The notes below the pieces were generated by a model that was given only the letters and a program-made list of their open reading frames with translations, was not told where the DNA came from and made no database searches. 64,000 nucleotides of DNA from Niastella vici (GTDB taxonomy: Bacteria; Bacteroidota; Bacteroidia; Chitinophagales; Chitinophagaceae): NCBI RefSeq assembly GCF_002077945.1, contig NZ_LVYD01000001.1, positions 310,001 to 374,000 on the forward strand, written 5' to 3'. A program made the position numbers and the translations under genes. Positions 43,930-52,422 of this stretch are shown here, in pieces. The stretch's first letter is position 1. Every line of letters starts with the position of its first letter.

Positions 43930-44982
43930 TTACGATTTCTTGGTGTCAATCACCACCTTGGCGCTCATACCGGGGCGTAAACGATTCAGGAATTCTGAAT
44001 CTGATTTATCGAGTTTAACCCGCACAGGGATACGTTGTACCACTTTTACGAAGTTACCGGTTGCGTTATCGGGCGGCAGTAAAGAGAATTTAGCGCCGGT
44101 TGCACCAGCAAAAGATTCTACAGTACCGTTCACGGTATGATCACCAAAAGCATCTACATGAATATGCACTGGTTGACCTACCCGGATATTCTCAATCTGT
44201 GTTTCCTTGAAATTGGCTGTTAAAAACAATCCATTATCATTTACGATCGAGAACAGGGACTGGCCGGCCTGCACCAGTTGACCGGGTTGAATGGTCTTCT
44301 TTGAAACTATACCATCTGTAGGAGCCGTGATAACAGTATAGGATATCTGCAATTTGGCATAATCAATATCTGTTTGGCGCAAACCGATGTTCGAAGCGGT
44401 AGCATTCACCTGTTGTCGGTTAGTGCTTATTTTTTCAGTCACTACCGGCACCTGGGTTTCTGCAGCATGCAAAGAGGCTTCTGCCGCATCTTTCTCAGCC
44501 TTGGCAGCATCATATTGCGCCTTGGTGATGGCATGATCTTCATACAAAGCTTCATAACGCTTGAAGTCCTCACCCGCTTTCCAAACCCGTACTTTAGCGG
44601 TTTCTACATTGGCCTGTGCAGTAGCAATACCAGTCTTTGCTTCATTTACTGCAAACTGCTGCACATTCACCGATTGTTTGGCAACTGCCAGGGCAGCTTC
44701 AGCCTGTTGCAGTTTGATCTGGAAATCGCGGTCGTCGAGAATGACCAGGGTATCGCCTGCTTTTACAAACTGGTTATCGGTAAAACGAATTTCTTTAATA
44801 TAGCCGCTTACACGAGTCACAACTGGACTAATATCGGCATCAATTTGGGCGTTGTCGGTTTCCTCATGGCTTTGTCCATAAAAATATTCTTTGGCTGTGA
44901 AGGCCAGGGCGCCTACTAATACAAGGCCCAGGATAATCGGGAAAATGATCTTTTTTCCTTTACTCTTTTTTACTTCGCTCAT
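43930..44982 (-). CDS. emrA: EmrA-type membrane-fusion protein (HlyD family)
   Basis: A 350-residue periplasmic adaptor with one N-terminal membrane helix (KIIFPIILGLVLVGALAFTA). A barrel-sandwich/lipoyl region follows (AQIDADISPVVTRVSGYIKEI), then an alpha-helical hairpin rich in Ala, Lys and Gln (about 90-200), a second lipoyl half (ITAPTDGIVSKKTIQPGQLV) and a beta-barrel domain. It bridges the EmrB permease and the TolC outer-membrane channel. It lies 30 bases after tolC and 37 before emrB. Confidence 0.92.
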   Translation of the reverse strand: MSEVKKSKGKKIIFPIILGLVLVGALAFTAKEYFYGQSHEETDNAQIDADISPVVTRVSGYIKEIRFTDNQFVKAGDTLVILDDRDFQIKLQQAEAALAVAKQSVNVQQFAVNEAKTGIATAQANVETAKVRVWKAGEDFKRYEALYEDHAITKAQYDAAKAEKDAAEASLHAAETQVPVVTEKISTNRQQVNATASNIGLRQTDIDYAKLQISYTVITAPTDGIVSKKTIQPGQLVQAGQSLFSIVNDNGLFLTANFKETQIENIRVGQPVHIHVDAFGDHTVNGTVESFAGATGAKFSLLPPDNATGNFVKVVQRIPVRVKLDKSDSEFLNRLRPGMSAKVVIDTKKS

Positions 44983-45012
44983 ACAATATCTCTTTAGTGC
45001 GTTTTTAAATGG

Positions 45013-46344
45013 TTAGGGTTGAATATGTCCGGTTGTTTTCAAAAGGGTATAATAAGCGGCTGTAGCATCTGCTTTTGCCAGCTCAAGATTCAAACGCGAT
45101 TCATACAACAGGGTTTGAGCATCGATACGGTCGGTAGTAGTTACCAGGTTGTTCTTATACTTTGATTCGGTTATCCGTTCGTTTTCTGTAGCCTGTACCA
45201 CGGCATCGTTCAATACTTTAATTTTTTCCAACGTCTGTTGATATTGGGTATAAGATCTGTTCACATCCATTTTCACCTGGTCGGTAAGCAGGTCGCGGCT
45301 TGCAGCAACTTCCTGCTTTTGCAAATTGGCTTCTGTTAACTTGTTCTTGTTCTTGAAGAAACCGGTAATATCCCAGCTGGCATTAACCCCTACTACAAAG
45401 GGAGCCAGGTAAGTGGCGTTTGAGGGGATCAATTTTTTTGATGGATTGATGTAATACAGGTTGCCACCAACGCCAACAGTGGGCATTTTTTCATCGTGCA
45501 CTTTCTTAATGTTAACATCGGCTATCTTCTCCTGGTATTTCAGGGAGCTGAACTCCTTCCTATCTTGCAGGGCCTGCTTCATATAAACTTCCGGTCTGTC
45601 ATTCATATCCAGTTTGTAAGCCACGTCCTGTACCTGTACGGTTGTATTCTCTGGCAGACCCAGCAAGATATTCAGGTTGTAATTCACCACCTTTCGGTTA
45701 TTATCCAGTTCAATTTGTTGCAGCTGTATGTTTGATTTCTGCAATTGAAAACGCAATACATCATTCTTTGTCGCCAAACCCTGGCTTTCATACTTTTTTA
45801 TCTCTGTGAGCTTTTGATCCACATCTTCCAGGTTCTGCGCAACTATTTTTTCATTCTGCTGAATTTTATAGAAGTTGATATAGGCATTGATGACATTGTA
45901 TACAATTTCATCTTTGTCTTTTTCAGCATCCAGCTTGCTGCTTTGGATCAACAGGTTGGCCGATTCCTTTGCATAACGGAAACGGTGACCGTTAATAATG
46001 GGTTGATTAATGCTAAGCGTACTTTGATAAAGTGTGTTGTCGAAAGGGAATTTCATGCTCTTGGGATCTGAACCATCCGAAGACGGCAGGGCGAAACTCC
46101 TCGACAGCATCAGTGCATGGCTGTAGCCTGCGCTCACTTTGGCTGTAGGCAGCGTTTCATCTTTTGCCTGTTCCAGTTGTGAAACAGCCTGGTCGATCTT
46201 ATTTTGCGACAGCTTCAATTGCTTGCTGTTTTGCACGCCCAGGCGAACGGCTTCATCCAGGCTTATTGTTCTGGTTTGCGCTTCCGCAGAAAAAATGGTT
46301 AGTAATAAGGCTAGTCCCGATACTATTTTCTTTTTCAAGTTCAT
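45013..46344 (-). CDS. TolC-family outer-membrane efflux protein
   Basis: A 443-residue exported protein (signal peptide MNLKKKIVSGLALLLTIFSA, then EAQ) with the two-fold repeated helical pattern of TolC-family channels: ISLDEAVRLGVQNSKQLKLSQ in the first half and NRSYTQYQQTLEKIKVLN in the second. It forms the outer-membrane exit duct for the EmrAB-type pump encoded downstream. It follows the tetR gene after 19 bases. Confidence 0.9.
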   Translation of the reverse strand: MNLKKKIVSGLALLLTIFSAEAQTRTISLDEAVRLGVQNSKQLKLSQNKIDQAVSQLEQAKDETLPTAKVSAGYSHALMLSRSFALPSSDGSDPKSMKFPFDNTLYQSTLSINQPIINGHRFRYAKESANLLIQSSKLDAEKDKDEIVYNVINAYINFYKIQQNEKIVAQNLEDVDQKLTEIKKYESQGLATKNDVLRFQLQKSNIQLQQIELDNNRKVVNYNLNILLGLPENTTVQVQDVAYKLDMNDRPEVYMKQALQDRKEFSSLKYQEKIADVNIKKVHDEKMPTVGVGGNLYYINPSKKLIPSNATYLAPFVVGVNASWDITGFFKNKNKLTEANLQKQEVAASRDLLTDQVKMDVNRSYTQYQQTLEKIKVLNDAVVQATENERITESKYKNNLVTTTDRIDAQTLLYESRLNLELAKADATAAYYTLLKTTGHIQP

Positions 46345-46363
46345 GCGATCTATATATTAAATG

Positions 46364-47005
46364 TTATTCTTCGTTTTTAATATCCAGGTGCGCCCGAAGC
46401 ATTTGCTTTAAATGCACCTTTAACCGGGTTGTCATTTTTTTTCGATAGGTAACTTCATCTGTTTCATCTATTTTCATGAGGCGGCTGTACAACACCCTCG
46501 AATTCACTACCTGCGTTAAAGTGCCAAATACGCTCGCCATAGTCATCTCCATATCTACCTTACGGAACAATTTTTTCTTTTGCCCGTCGGCAATCACTTT
46601 TTTTATCTCCTCCAGGTTCCGCGATTTTATAGATATAATAAGTTCTTTTATTTCGGTTGACCTTGTTTGGTTGTATTGTTGCGACATAACACAATGAAAA
46701 TTGTAATTGTTCATGATCTTTTCAACATAGAACTCAACCAAACGGTCGATTTTATCCCAGGGGGTAAGCGTTTGATTCTTATTTAATTCTTCCAGTATCC
46801 CCAATGAATACCCGGCCCGGTCTTCGATCAATGCTTCCAGTAACTTCTCTTTTGACCCGAAGTAATAAGAGATCATGGCAAGATTAACGTTAGCGAGTTG
46901 CGCTATATCCCGCACAGAAGTCCCATCAAATCCATTTACGGCAAACAGTTGCTCTGCAACTGCCAGTATGTGTGCCCGCTTATCAACTTTTTCCGTGAGT
47001 GACAT
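46364..47005 (-). CDS. TetR/AcrR-family repressor of the efflux operon
   Basis: A 213-residue regulator. The N-terminal helix-turn-helix lies at about residues 20-60 (NGFDGTSVRDIAQLANVNLA, MISYYFGSKEKLLEALIE). The C-terminal ligand domain is helical. It is the first gene of tetR-tolC-emrA-emrB, so the pump genes are read from the same promoter. That promoter is covered by two identical 16-base palindromes (47034-47066), which fits autorepression relieved by a drug (inference). The ATG at 47005 is chosen; a TTG frame to 47041 would overlap the promoter. Confidence 0.88.
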   Translation of the reverse strand: MSLTEKVDKRAHILAVAEQLFAVNGFDGTSVRDIAQLANVNLAMISYYFGSKEKLLEALIEDRAGYSLGILEELNKNQTLTPWDKIDRLVEFYVEKIMNNYNFHCVMSQQYNQTRSTEIKELIISIKSRNLEEIKKVIADGQKKKLFRKVDMEMTMASVFGTLTQVVNSRVLYSRLMKIDETDEVTYRKKMTTRLKVHLKQMLRAHLDIKNEE

Positions 47006-47028
47006 AATTGCTCTTTCTTTTGATTCCC

Positions 47029-47059
47029 CAAAATTAAACAAACGTTTAAATTAAACAAA
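47029..47059 (-). promoter_or_regulatory. Promoter of the tetR-tolC-emrA-emrB operon
   Basis: On the minus strand the -33 box TTTG is at 47056-47059 and the -7 box TAATTTTG at 47029-47036, an exact TAnnTTTG match, with an ideal 19-base spacer. The predicted start is near 47022, 17 bases before the tetR ATG. Confidence 0.7.
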
Positions 47060-47066
47060 CGTTTAA
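47034..47066. promoter_or_regulatory. Two tandem operator palindromes (TTAAACAAACGTTTAA)
   Basis: The same 16-base palindrome (arms TTAAAC and GTTTAA, four-base centre) occurs at 47034-47049 and 47051-47066, one base apart. The first overlaps the -7 box and the second covers the -33 box of the tetR operon promoter. The most likely ligand is the adjacent TetR-family protein. Confidence 0.75.
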
Positions 47067-47929
47067 GTAATTTTTTTGGCGGCTAAATTTTACACGCCGT
47101 TGCATTTATACGAATACGCAACCGTTTGCGTAAAGTGAATTAACAGGTATTATAATATTGATTGTAAAGCTGTTTTGCTTGTTTAGCATGGGGTAAGAGG
47201 GAAAGGCAAAAAATAAATGGGAAGAACGGTTCTGGTAACAATTAAATAACAAAAGGCGCCCAATGGCAGGTAGGAAAATGAGCAACCTGGAGGAAGAGCC
47301 GGATATAATAAAAGCAAATTCCATGGCATGGCAGCGCGACCATTTTTTAAAAGACGCTATAAGGTAATTTGCTGCTAATGAATATATTTTTTAAAGCGTT
47401 TGCGCCCTATCACTTCTTCGCCCCTGCTCATGCATACTGTTTATGGCCGGTTAATCGGCACAGCCAGGGTTCACTTATCACAATTCCACCCGAAGGTTTG
47501 CGAGCCGTTCAGTACTTTCCGGCCAGGTTAATAGCGCTCTTTATTACTCCGGTTTTCTTCAAAAATGGTCTTTCCTGCATGTTCAGGGATCTTCCTGTTT
47601 TATGGACAGGATTTTTTAGACCGCTGCCATTTTCAGCCAGCCTTTCACCTTTCACAGCTATTTTTTTTAATGTAAGATCAGCGCAAACGCAGGCCCAATC
47701 AGCGCATCAACATTGTTGGCGTTGATTTTATATTATCCTGAAATTTTAATTGTAAACACATACTAAACGATACATATTATCGTTTCATTGGTGTTTTATA
47801 CCGGTTCTGTGCGGTTTGCATGCAATTTTCTATAACCTGGTTACAGGCTATATTGAAGAAAGGATGTAAGAAGCTGAGCCCGGGTTATAATTTTGTCACT
47901 TAGTTCTCATTTAATAATATCAGGGTATG

Positions 47930-47958
47930 AACCGGCTTCTCTAAGCCGGTTTTCTATT
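47930..47958 (+). terminator. Orphan terminator 1 in the gene-free region
   Basis: A nine-base stem AACCGGCTT/AAGCCGGTT with a four-base loop, then TTCTATTTT on the plus strand; no T-run on the minus strand. No gene is seen upstream on the plus strand. Confidence 0.6.
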
Positions 47959-48116
47959 TTATAGTCTTTTGCGGCAGCTCTGTTTATAAAAGATCTTAAC
48001 TCTGGAAAACCTTTGGGAAAGGGGTAGTTAACTTCATCATGCGCACAGGCAATAATCTTTCAATCTCCCGGCAATTGGATCAGATCTACCCTGCTAACAT
48101 TTTTTAGCATAAAATT

Positions 48117-48145
48117 GCCGCCCTTGAAAAAAGGCGGCCTTTTTG
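48117..48145 (+). terminator. Orphan terminator 2 in the gene-free region
   Basis: GCCGCC paired with GGCGGC around a ten-base A-rich loop, then CTTTTTG on the plus strand. As with the hairpin at 47930, no plus-strand gene precedes it. Confidence 0.6.
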
Positions 48146-48818
48146 CCCTATGCACTATTTAACCCCTATTAGAAAAACGTAAAGCCGTTTAATTTTTTTC
48201 CTCTGATATATAAATGCTTTTTTCGGGTGAAACCTTAAGAAAAATTTCAGGCTTATTTGACACACCTGTTATTTATCAGAAAATATCTTTATTTAAATAC
48301 CTGTCAATAGCTCCGCTTGAAAACTGTAAACAACTATTCACACCTGTTATATTCGAATTTCTTTCACCGGTATTATCTGTGCCTTCAATGAGGTGGCCTG
48401 TTGATCTGTTTGAAATAAATGGGGCAGTGCTGTAATAGTACTAAGTGCAGAGCGCAAAGGGACGATGGCCAGGATGTAACAATTAAAAAAGTACAGGAAC
48501 AGGTTTTTATCAGTTCTCATAGTTAACGGATTTCTTTGCCAGGTTGCGATGATCTGTTTGCTTCCTTGGTGTGCCAAAGATATCTATCCAACACATTCCA
48601 TACAATAGCATTATTACCAAGGAACATCCATACGTACATGTCACCGTTAGTTGATGAAATTACCAGCGTGTACAAACACGCTTATAAAATAGCAAAGGTA
48701 TGCCGCCTTTATGCATTCATTTAAATAATCCAATTCGTAAACCTGTAAGTACAATCAAAACAGCCGTTAACGTTACATTTAAAAATTGTATTAAAGAATA
48801 ATTCGCTGCGATGGCATC

Positions 48819-48839
48819 TTATATTGTCATTACGACAAT
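48819..48839. promoter_or_regulatory. Palindrome (ATTGTC-ATTAC-GACAAT), copy 2
   Basis: Identical to 19714-19734 except for one base, and here the core is a perfect six-base inverted repeat, ATTGTC(ATTAC)GACAAT. It lies 54 bases to the left of the aldo/keto reductase terminator, with no gene beginning close to its right. Confidence 0.45.
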
Positions 48840-48879
48840 TGAAAAAGCCAATCAATGTTGAACCGTTCAATCAGTTCGC

Positions 48880-48913
48880 AATAAAAAAACCCGCCGGTTC
48901 AACAGCGGGTTTA
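48880..48913 (-). terminator. Terminator after the aldo/keto reductase gene
   Basis: On the minus strand AAACCCGC pairs with GCGGGTTT and is followed by TTTTATTG. It lies 33 bases past the stop at 48946. Confidence 0.85.
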
Positions 48914-48945
48914 ATTGTTATTCATACAAATATTTAAGCAGGCAA

Positions 48946-49935
48946 TTACATCAGGTCCATATATGGCTTGTTCTGCAAAATGTTTTCGATGGCTTCTATC
49001 ACAGCAGGCGTTAATAAAGGAAGTGCATCCAACGCTTTCAGGTTTTCTTCCAGTTGTTGCGTTTTGGTAGCGCCCAATATAGCACTGGTAACGTTCGGGT
49101 TCTTTATTGTCCAGGCAATAGCCAGAGCTGCCAAAGAAACACCTAATTGTTTAGCCAGTTCAGTCAGCTGTTTTACTTTCTTTAATTTCTCATCCTGCAG
49201 CCACCTGTCCTTCAGCCAGCCAAAACCTGAAATAGCCAGCCGGCTTTCTTCAGGAATACCATCATTATACTTTCCGGTCAAAAAACCGGCCGCCAGCGGG
49301 CTCCAGATGGTAGTGCCCAAACCGGCGTTTTGAAACACGGGCAGGTAATCCATTTCCATTTTGTAACGCTCGAACATATTGTATTGCGGCTGTTCCATGG
49401 TGGGGCCTATCAAACAATACTGTTGCGCCACCCGGTGAGCTTCCATTATTTCTGCGCCGCTCCACATACTGGTTCCCCAATACAACACTTTACCCTGCTG
49501 AATAAGATTGTGCATCGTCCAAACCACTTCTTCAATAGGCACCGAAGGATCGGGCCGGTGACAGAAATAAAGGTCGAGATAGTCGAGCTGCAGGCGTTCC
49601 AGCGCTTCATGACAGGCCTCCACAATATGCTTTCTGCTTAACCCTGTTTGGTTTGGCTTGCTTTGATTTCCGCGCCAGCCAAAAAACACTTTCGACGAAA
49701 CAACGATCGACGTGCGATCCCAGTTCTTTTTCTTCAGCACGCGTCCCATCATCTTTTCACTTTCGCCAAGCGCATACCCTTCTGCATTATCAAAAAAATT
49801 AATACCCGCATCGTAGGATAAACCCATCAATGAATCTGCAATACTATCGTCAATCTGTTTGTGAAAAGTTACCCAGCTGCCAAAAGACAGAACACTCAAT
49901 TGTAATCCTGATCGTCCAAGTCTTCTATATTCCAT
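48946..49935 (-). CDS. Aldo/keto reductase
   Basis: A 329-residue NADPH-dependent oxidoreductase of the group related to the potassium-channel beta subunit and YghZ. Catalytic Asp49 and Tyr54 are in FFDNAEGYALGESE, the Lys is in IVVSSKVFFG and the His in DLYFCHRPDPS. C-terminal VTSAILGATKTQQLEENL binds the cofactor. The ATG at 49935 is used because a TACATTTG element lies within the longer frame to 49956. The physiological substrate is unknown. Confidence 0.88.
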   Translation of the reverse strand: MEYRRLGRSGLQLSVLSFGSWVTFHKQIDDSIADSLMGLSYDAGINFFDNAEGYALGESEKMMGRVLKKKNWDRTSIVVSSKVFFGWRGNQSKPNQTGLSRKHIVEACHEALERLQLDYLDLYFCHRPDPSVPIEEVVWTMHNLIQQGKVLYWGTSMWSGAEIMEAHRVAQQYCLIGPTMEQPQYNMFERYKMEMDYLPVFQNAGLGTTIWSPLAAGFLTGKYNDGIPEESRLAISGFGWLKDRWLQDEKLKKVKQLTELAKQLGVSLAALAIAWTIKNPNVTSAILGATKTQQLEENLKALDALPLLTPAVIEAIENILQNKPYMDLM

Positions 49936-49953
49936 AAAAATGTGTTTAGGTGT

Positions 49954-49961
49954 CAAATGTA
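49954..49961 (-). promoter_or_regulatory. -7 promoter element of the aldo/keto reductase gene (TACATTTG)
   Basis: An exact TAnnTTTG match on the minus strand; the predicted start is near 49947, 12 bases before the ATG at 49935. Confidence 0.55.
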
Positions 49962-50037
49962 AGACCGGGGAGTGGAACTGGGATCGCTAAACTGCATTTT
50001 TAATAATAGCCTCATGGCCGGGGGCAAAGCTGTACTA

Positions 50038-50616
50038 TTATTGCGGCACACCGCTGTTGGGCACCAACATTGGGCCCGAGCTGCTAAAGAAAGTATAGGA
50101 AGTGAGGTCCTGTGCTGCCCGCAAACCGTCCTTTGCAAATATTATTTTATCGCGCTGGTAAACATGGGCTGGCTTATCGGTGTAAAACTCCTTTTTGTCC
50201 TGGTCCCACCACAATTCCTGGGTGCGCAGGGTATCGCCATTTTTGATGCTTTGCACCAACACACTGTCGCGCAACAGTACTTTATGATCAAACTCTACAT
50301 ATTTGGCGTATTTGGCATCAACGGTACTTTCTATAACAGTACTGTCGTCATAAAAATCAACATGCAGGGTGCGTGGAAATTCAATATAAGGAGAATCGGC
50401 CTGATAACGGAGCATATACGGCGAGGTGAGCTTGGCTTTTACTTTACCCGACTGGCTCAGATAACTTTCTATATTCTTGGCTTCTTCAGCAGAAATTCTC
50501 TTTTTGAATAACGCGTCAACCACTTTCGGGTCGTTCTCACAGGAAGAAAATACCAAAAAGCTACCCATCAATAAGGCTACGGCAAAAAAGTAATATCTGA
50601 TTCTGGTACTTCGCAT
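50038..50616 (-). CDS. lptC: LPS export protein LptC
   Basis: A 192-residue envelope protein with the Bacteroidota form of LptC: a short N-terminal hydrophobic segment ending in a lipobox-like LVFSSC, then a beta-jellyroll with repeated strands (VKAKLTSPYMLRYQ, YIEFPRTLHVDFYDDSTVIEST, VLLRDSVLVQSIKNGDTLRT). LptC passes LPS from the LptBFG extractor to LptA. It is 26 bases downstream of coaX on the same strand, an arrangement common in the phylum. E. coli LptC has a membrane helix rather than a lipid anchor. Confidence 0.85.
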   Translation of the reverse strand: MRSTRIRYYFFAVALLMGSFLVFSSCENDPKVVDALFKKRISAEEAKNIESYLSQSGKVKAKLTSPYMLRYQADSPYIEFPRTLHVDFYDDSTVIESTVDAKYAKYVEFDHKVLLRDSVLVQSIKNGDTLRTQELWWDQDKKEFYTDKPAHVYQRDKIIFAKDGLRAAQDLTSYTFFSSSGPMLVPNSGVPQ

Positions 50617-50642
50617 ATATCAATTGCTAACAACTGATTCCA

Positions 50643-51380
50643 TTACACATTATTGTGCTCGCTGATAGCATAAAGCCCCTTGAAAATAAGGTCAGGGTCT
50701 GCAAATATCCTGTTTTTCAAATGATACACAAAATAGGGTGCATCACCCCCGGTTAATACCACGTTAAAGTTCTCATACCTTTCCTTATAGGCATCGATCA
50801 TACCATCAATTTCTTTGGCCATACCCAGGATCACGCCGCTGAGTATATTGGTACGGGTATCGTACCCGATCAGGGGCAGGTTCCAGTCTTTTTCAACCAG
50901 GGGCAGTTTGGCGGTGAATAGTTGAAGCGATTTGAACCGCATTTCCATACCCGGTGAAATACCGCCCCCTAAAAATTCATGGTATTTATTAACGAAGTTA
51001 TAGGTGATGGCGCTGCCAAGGCCTATTACGAGATTATTAAATGTTGGAAAAAGATCAACCGCAGCCGACATAAGAGCAAGGCGGTCGGCCCCAATATCAG
51101 AAGGTTTACCCACCGGTGTGGTGATCGGGATCTTTGACTGATGGCTCAATTTATGGAACCGCGAAGCGGAAGCCAACAGCGGCTCCAATACTGGATTGTG
51201 ATTTACAACGGAAGAAAGAATTGATTTGGCCGGTTTGTAGGTTTCAATCAGGTGTTGAATGGTGTCATTACTATCATTTTCCAGCACCAGCACTTTCTCT
51301 AACTCCCTGTTATTAAAAACGGCGCATTTCAACCGGGTATTGCCGAAATCAAAGCATAATGTTGTTTGAACCAATCTCAA
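50643..51380 (-). CDS. coaX: Type III pantothenate kinase
   Basis: Phosphorylates pantothenate, the first step of CoA synthesis. The 245-residue protein has the ASKHA-fold ATP motif FDFGNTRLKCAVF at the start, DIGADRLALMSAAVD in the middle (the pantothenate-binding GADR) and VIGLGSAITYNFVN, then GGGISPGMEMRFKSL. The length is normal. It precedes lptC. Confidence 0.93.
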   Translation of the reverse strand: MRLVQTTLCFDFGNTRLKCAVFNNRELEKVLVLENDSNDTIQHLIETYKPAKSILSSVVNHNPVLEPLLASASRFHKLSHQSKIPITTPVGKPSDIGADRLALMSAAVDLFPTFNNLVIGLGSAITYNFVNKYHEFLGGGISPGMEMRFKSLQLFTAKLPLVEKDWNLPLIGYDTRTNILSGVILGMAKEIDGMIDAYKERYENFNVVLTGGDAPYFVYHLKNRIFADPDLIFKGLYAISEHNNV

Positions 51381-51532
51381 TAGATTTAAACGGTTTCCTG
51401 GATCAAATACCGGATGAAGAAATGCGATTTTTTTGTTTTTGCCAAAAAAGATTCCCCGGCTACCCCGAAACTATTTGAGAGGGTTATACCGGCAGCAAAA
51501 GACTCAGGTAATGGGAGGAATACCAGGATACG

Positions 51533-52180
51533 CTACAGGTCAAGATCAAAATCAAAAGCCGACAGATTACGGAAATGCCCGTTCAGCTTTACTTTTTCTT
51601 TCAATTGCTCCATTTCAAGCAGCATGGGCAATACCTTTTGTAAATGCCGCTTTATATATTCCTGGCGTTGCAATTCTTTCATTAGCCCCAGCAGCTCATA
51701 CTCTTCTTCAAGCGATAAACCGGCATGGTGGCCTACATCATACGAGTGCAATTCCGTTTCGGGTTTTTTAAAATCCTTGGTTATATTAAGCAATCGATGC
51801 AATTGTTTTACCCCGTTCACTACTTTCTGCATCAGCTCCCGATTGCCGGCATCATCATTTTCAGGATAATTTACAATAGCGCCATTGTATAATTTATCCG
51901 GAACCTGCTTTATCACTTCCAGAATGCGGAAAATGCGTAACCCCCGGGTTTTAATATCCATTTCCCCATTTTCGTACGTTTGCACAATTTCGGTCACCTC
52001 AACAAGGGTGCCCATTTCCTGCAACCGGTTATTTACCACAGAAGGAATACCAAAGGTTTTTTTTGCTTCGAAACATTCATTGATCAATTGCTTATAGCGG
52101 GGCTCGAATATATGCAGGTGTACTTTTTCGCCCGGAAAAACTACAATGCTCAAGGGGAAAATCGGAATAAAATTAGTCAT
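51533..52180 (-). CDS. Lon protease N-terminal (LON substrate-binding) domain protein
   Basis: A 215-residue soluble protein made only of the substrate-recognition domain of Lon, without ATPase or protease. The N-terminal strands IPIFPLSIVVFPGEKVHLHIFEPRYKQLI are diagnostic, and a C-terminal helical bundle follows (LGLMKELQRQEYIKRHLQKV). Stand-alone LON-domain proteins are widespread; their role is not known. It precedes coaX on the same strand with a 152-base gap. Confidence 0.88.
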   Translation of the reverse strand: MTNFIPIFPLSIVVFPGEKVHLHIFEPRYKQLINECFEAKKTFGIPSVVNNRLQEMGTLVEVTEIVQTYENGEMDIKTRGLRIFRILEVIKQVPDKLYNGAIVNYPENDDAGNRELMQKVVNGVKQLHRLLNITKDFKKPETELHSYDVGHHAGLSLEEEYELLGLMKELQRQEYIKRHLQKVLPMLLEMEQLKEKVKLNGHFRNLSAFDFDLDL

Positions 52181-52300
52181 AGAAAATACACGTTTTGCAA
52201 TCTAACACAATGTTTTTAAACCTGTAAAATATATTCCACATTCTGCTACATTTGCAGGGCATATTATAATATTCTTTAACACCGTATTTAAATAAAAGTT

Positions 52301-52387
52301 ATGAAAATTCCGGGATTTTTTACCGCGTTAAAAGGTGTAATTAATGATAATCCCGTAATTGAAGCTATACATTCTGTATTAATTTAA
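52301..52387 (+). CDS. Possible 28-residue small protein or leader peptide
   Basis: An ATG-to-TAA frame encoding MKIPGFFTALKGVINDNPVI followed by EAIHSVLI. It lies 35 bases upstream of the family 2 glycosyltransferase and downstream of an exact -7 motif (TACATTTG at 52248-52255). The peptide is amphipathic and protein-like, but too short for composition to prove coding. It could be a leader peptide or chance. Confidence 0.3.
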   Translation: MKIPGFFTALKGVINDNPVIEAIHSVLI

Positions 52388-52422
52388 CCAGCCGAACCTC
52401 CGTCACAACAAATACCAATTCA

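Larger units (their letters stand above)
47067..48945. other. 1.9-kb region without a convincing gene
   Basis: Several short frames exist (for example 47369-47725 and 48214-48435, both plus strand), but none has a recognisable domain, signal peptide or normal composition. What is visible: two plus-strand terminator hairpins (47930-47958 and 48117-48145), a palindrome also present at 19714, and the terminator of the aldo/keto reductase gene. It may hold small RNA genes or decayed sequence. Confidence 0.5.

Noticed and set aside
47369-47725. 118-codon plus-strand frame in the gene-free region
   Set aside because: Unusual composition with no domain; kept only as part of the gap description.
48214-48435. 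73-codon plus-strand frame
   Set aside because: No recognisable feature and no promoter motif immediately upstream.
51414-51869. 151-codon plus-strand Ser/Cys-rich frame
   Set aside because: Mostly antisense to the Lon-domain gene; its composition mirrors the opposite strand.
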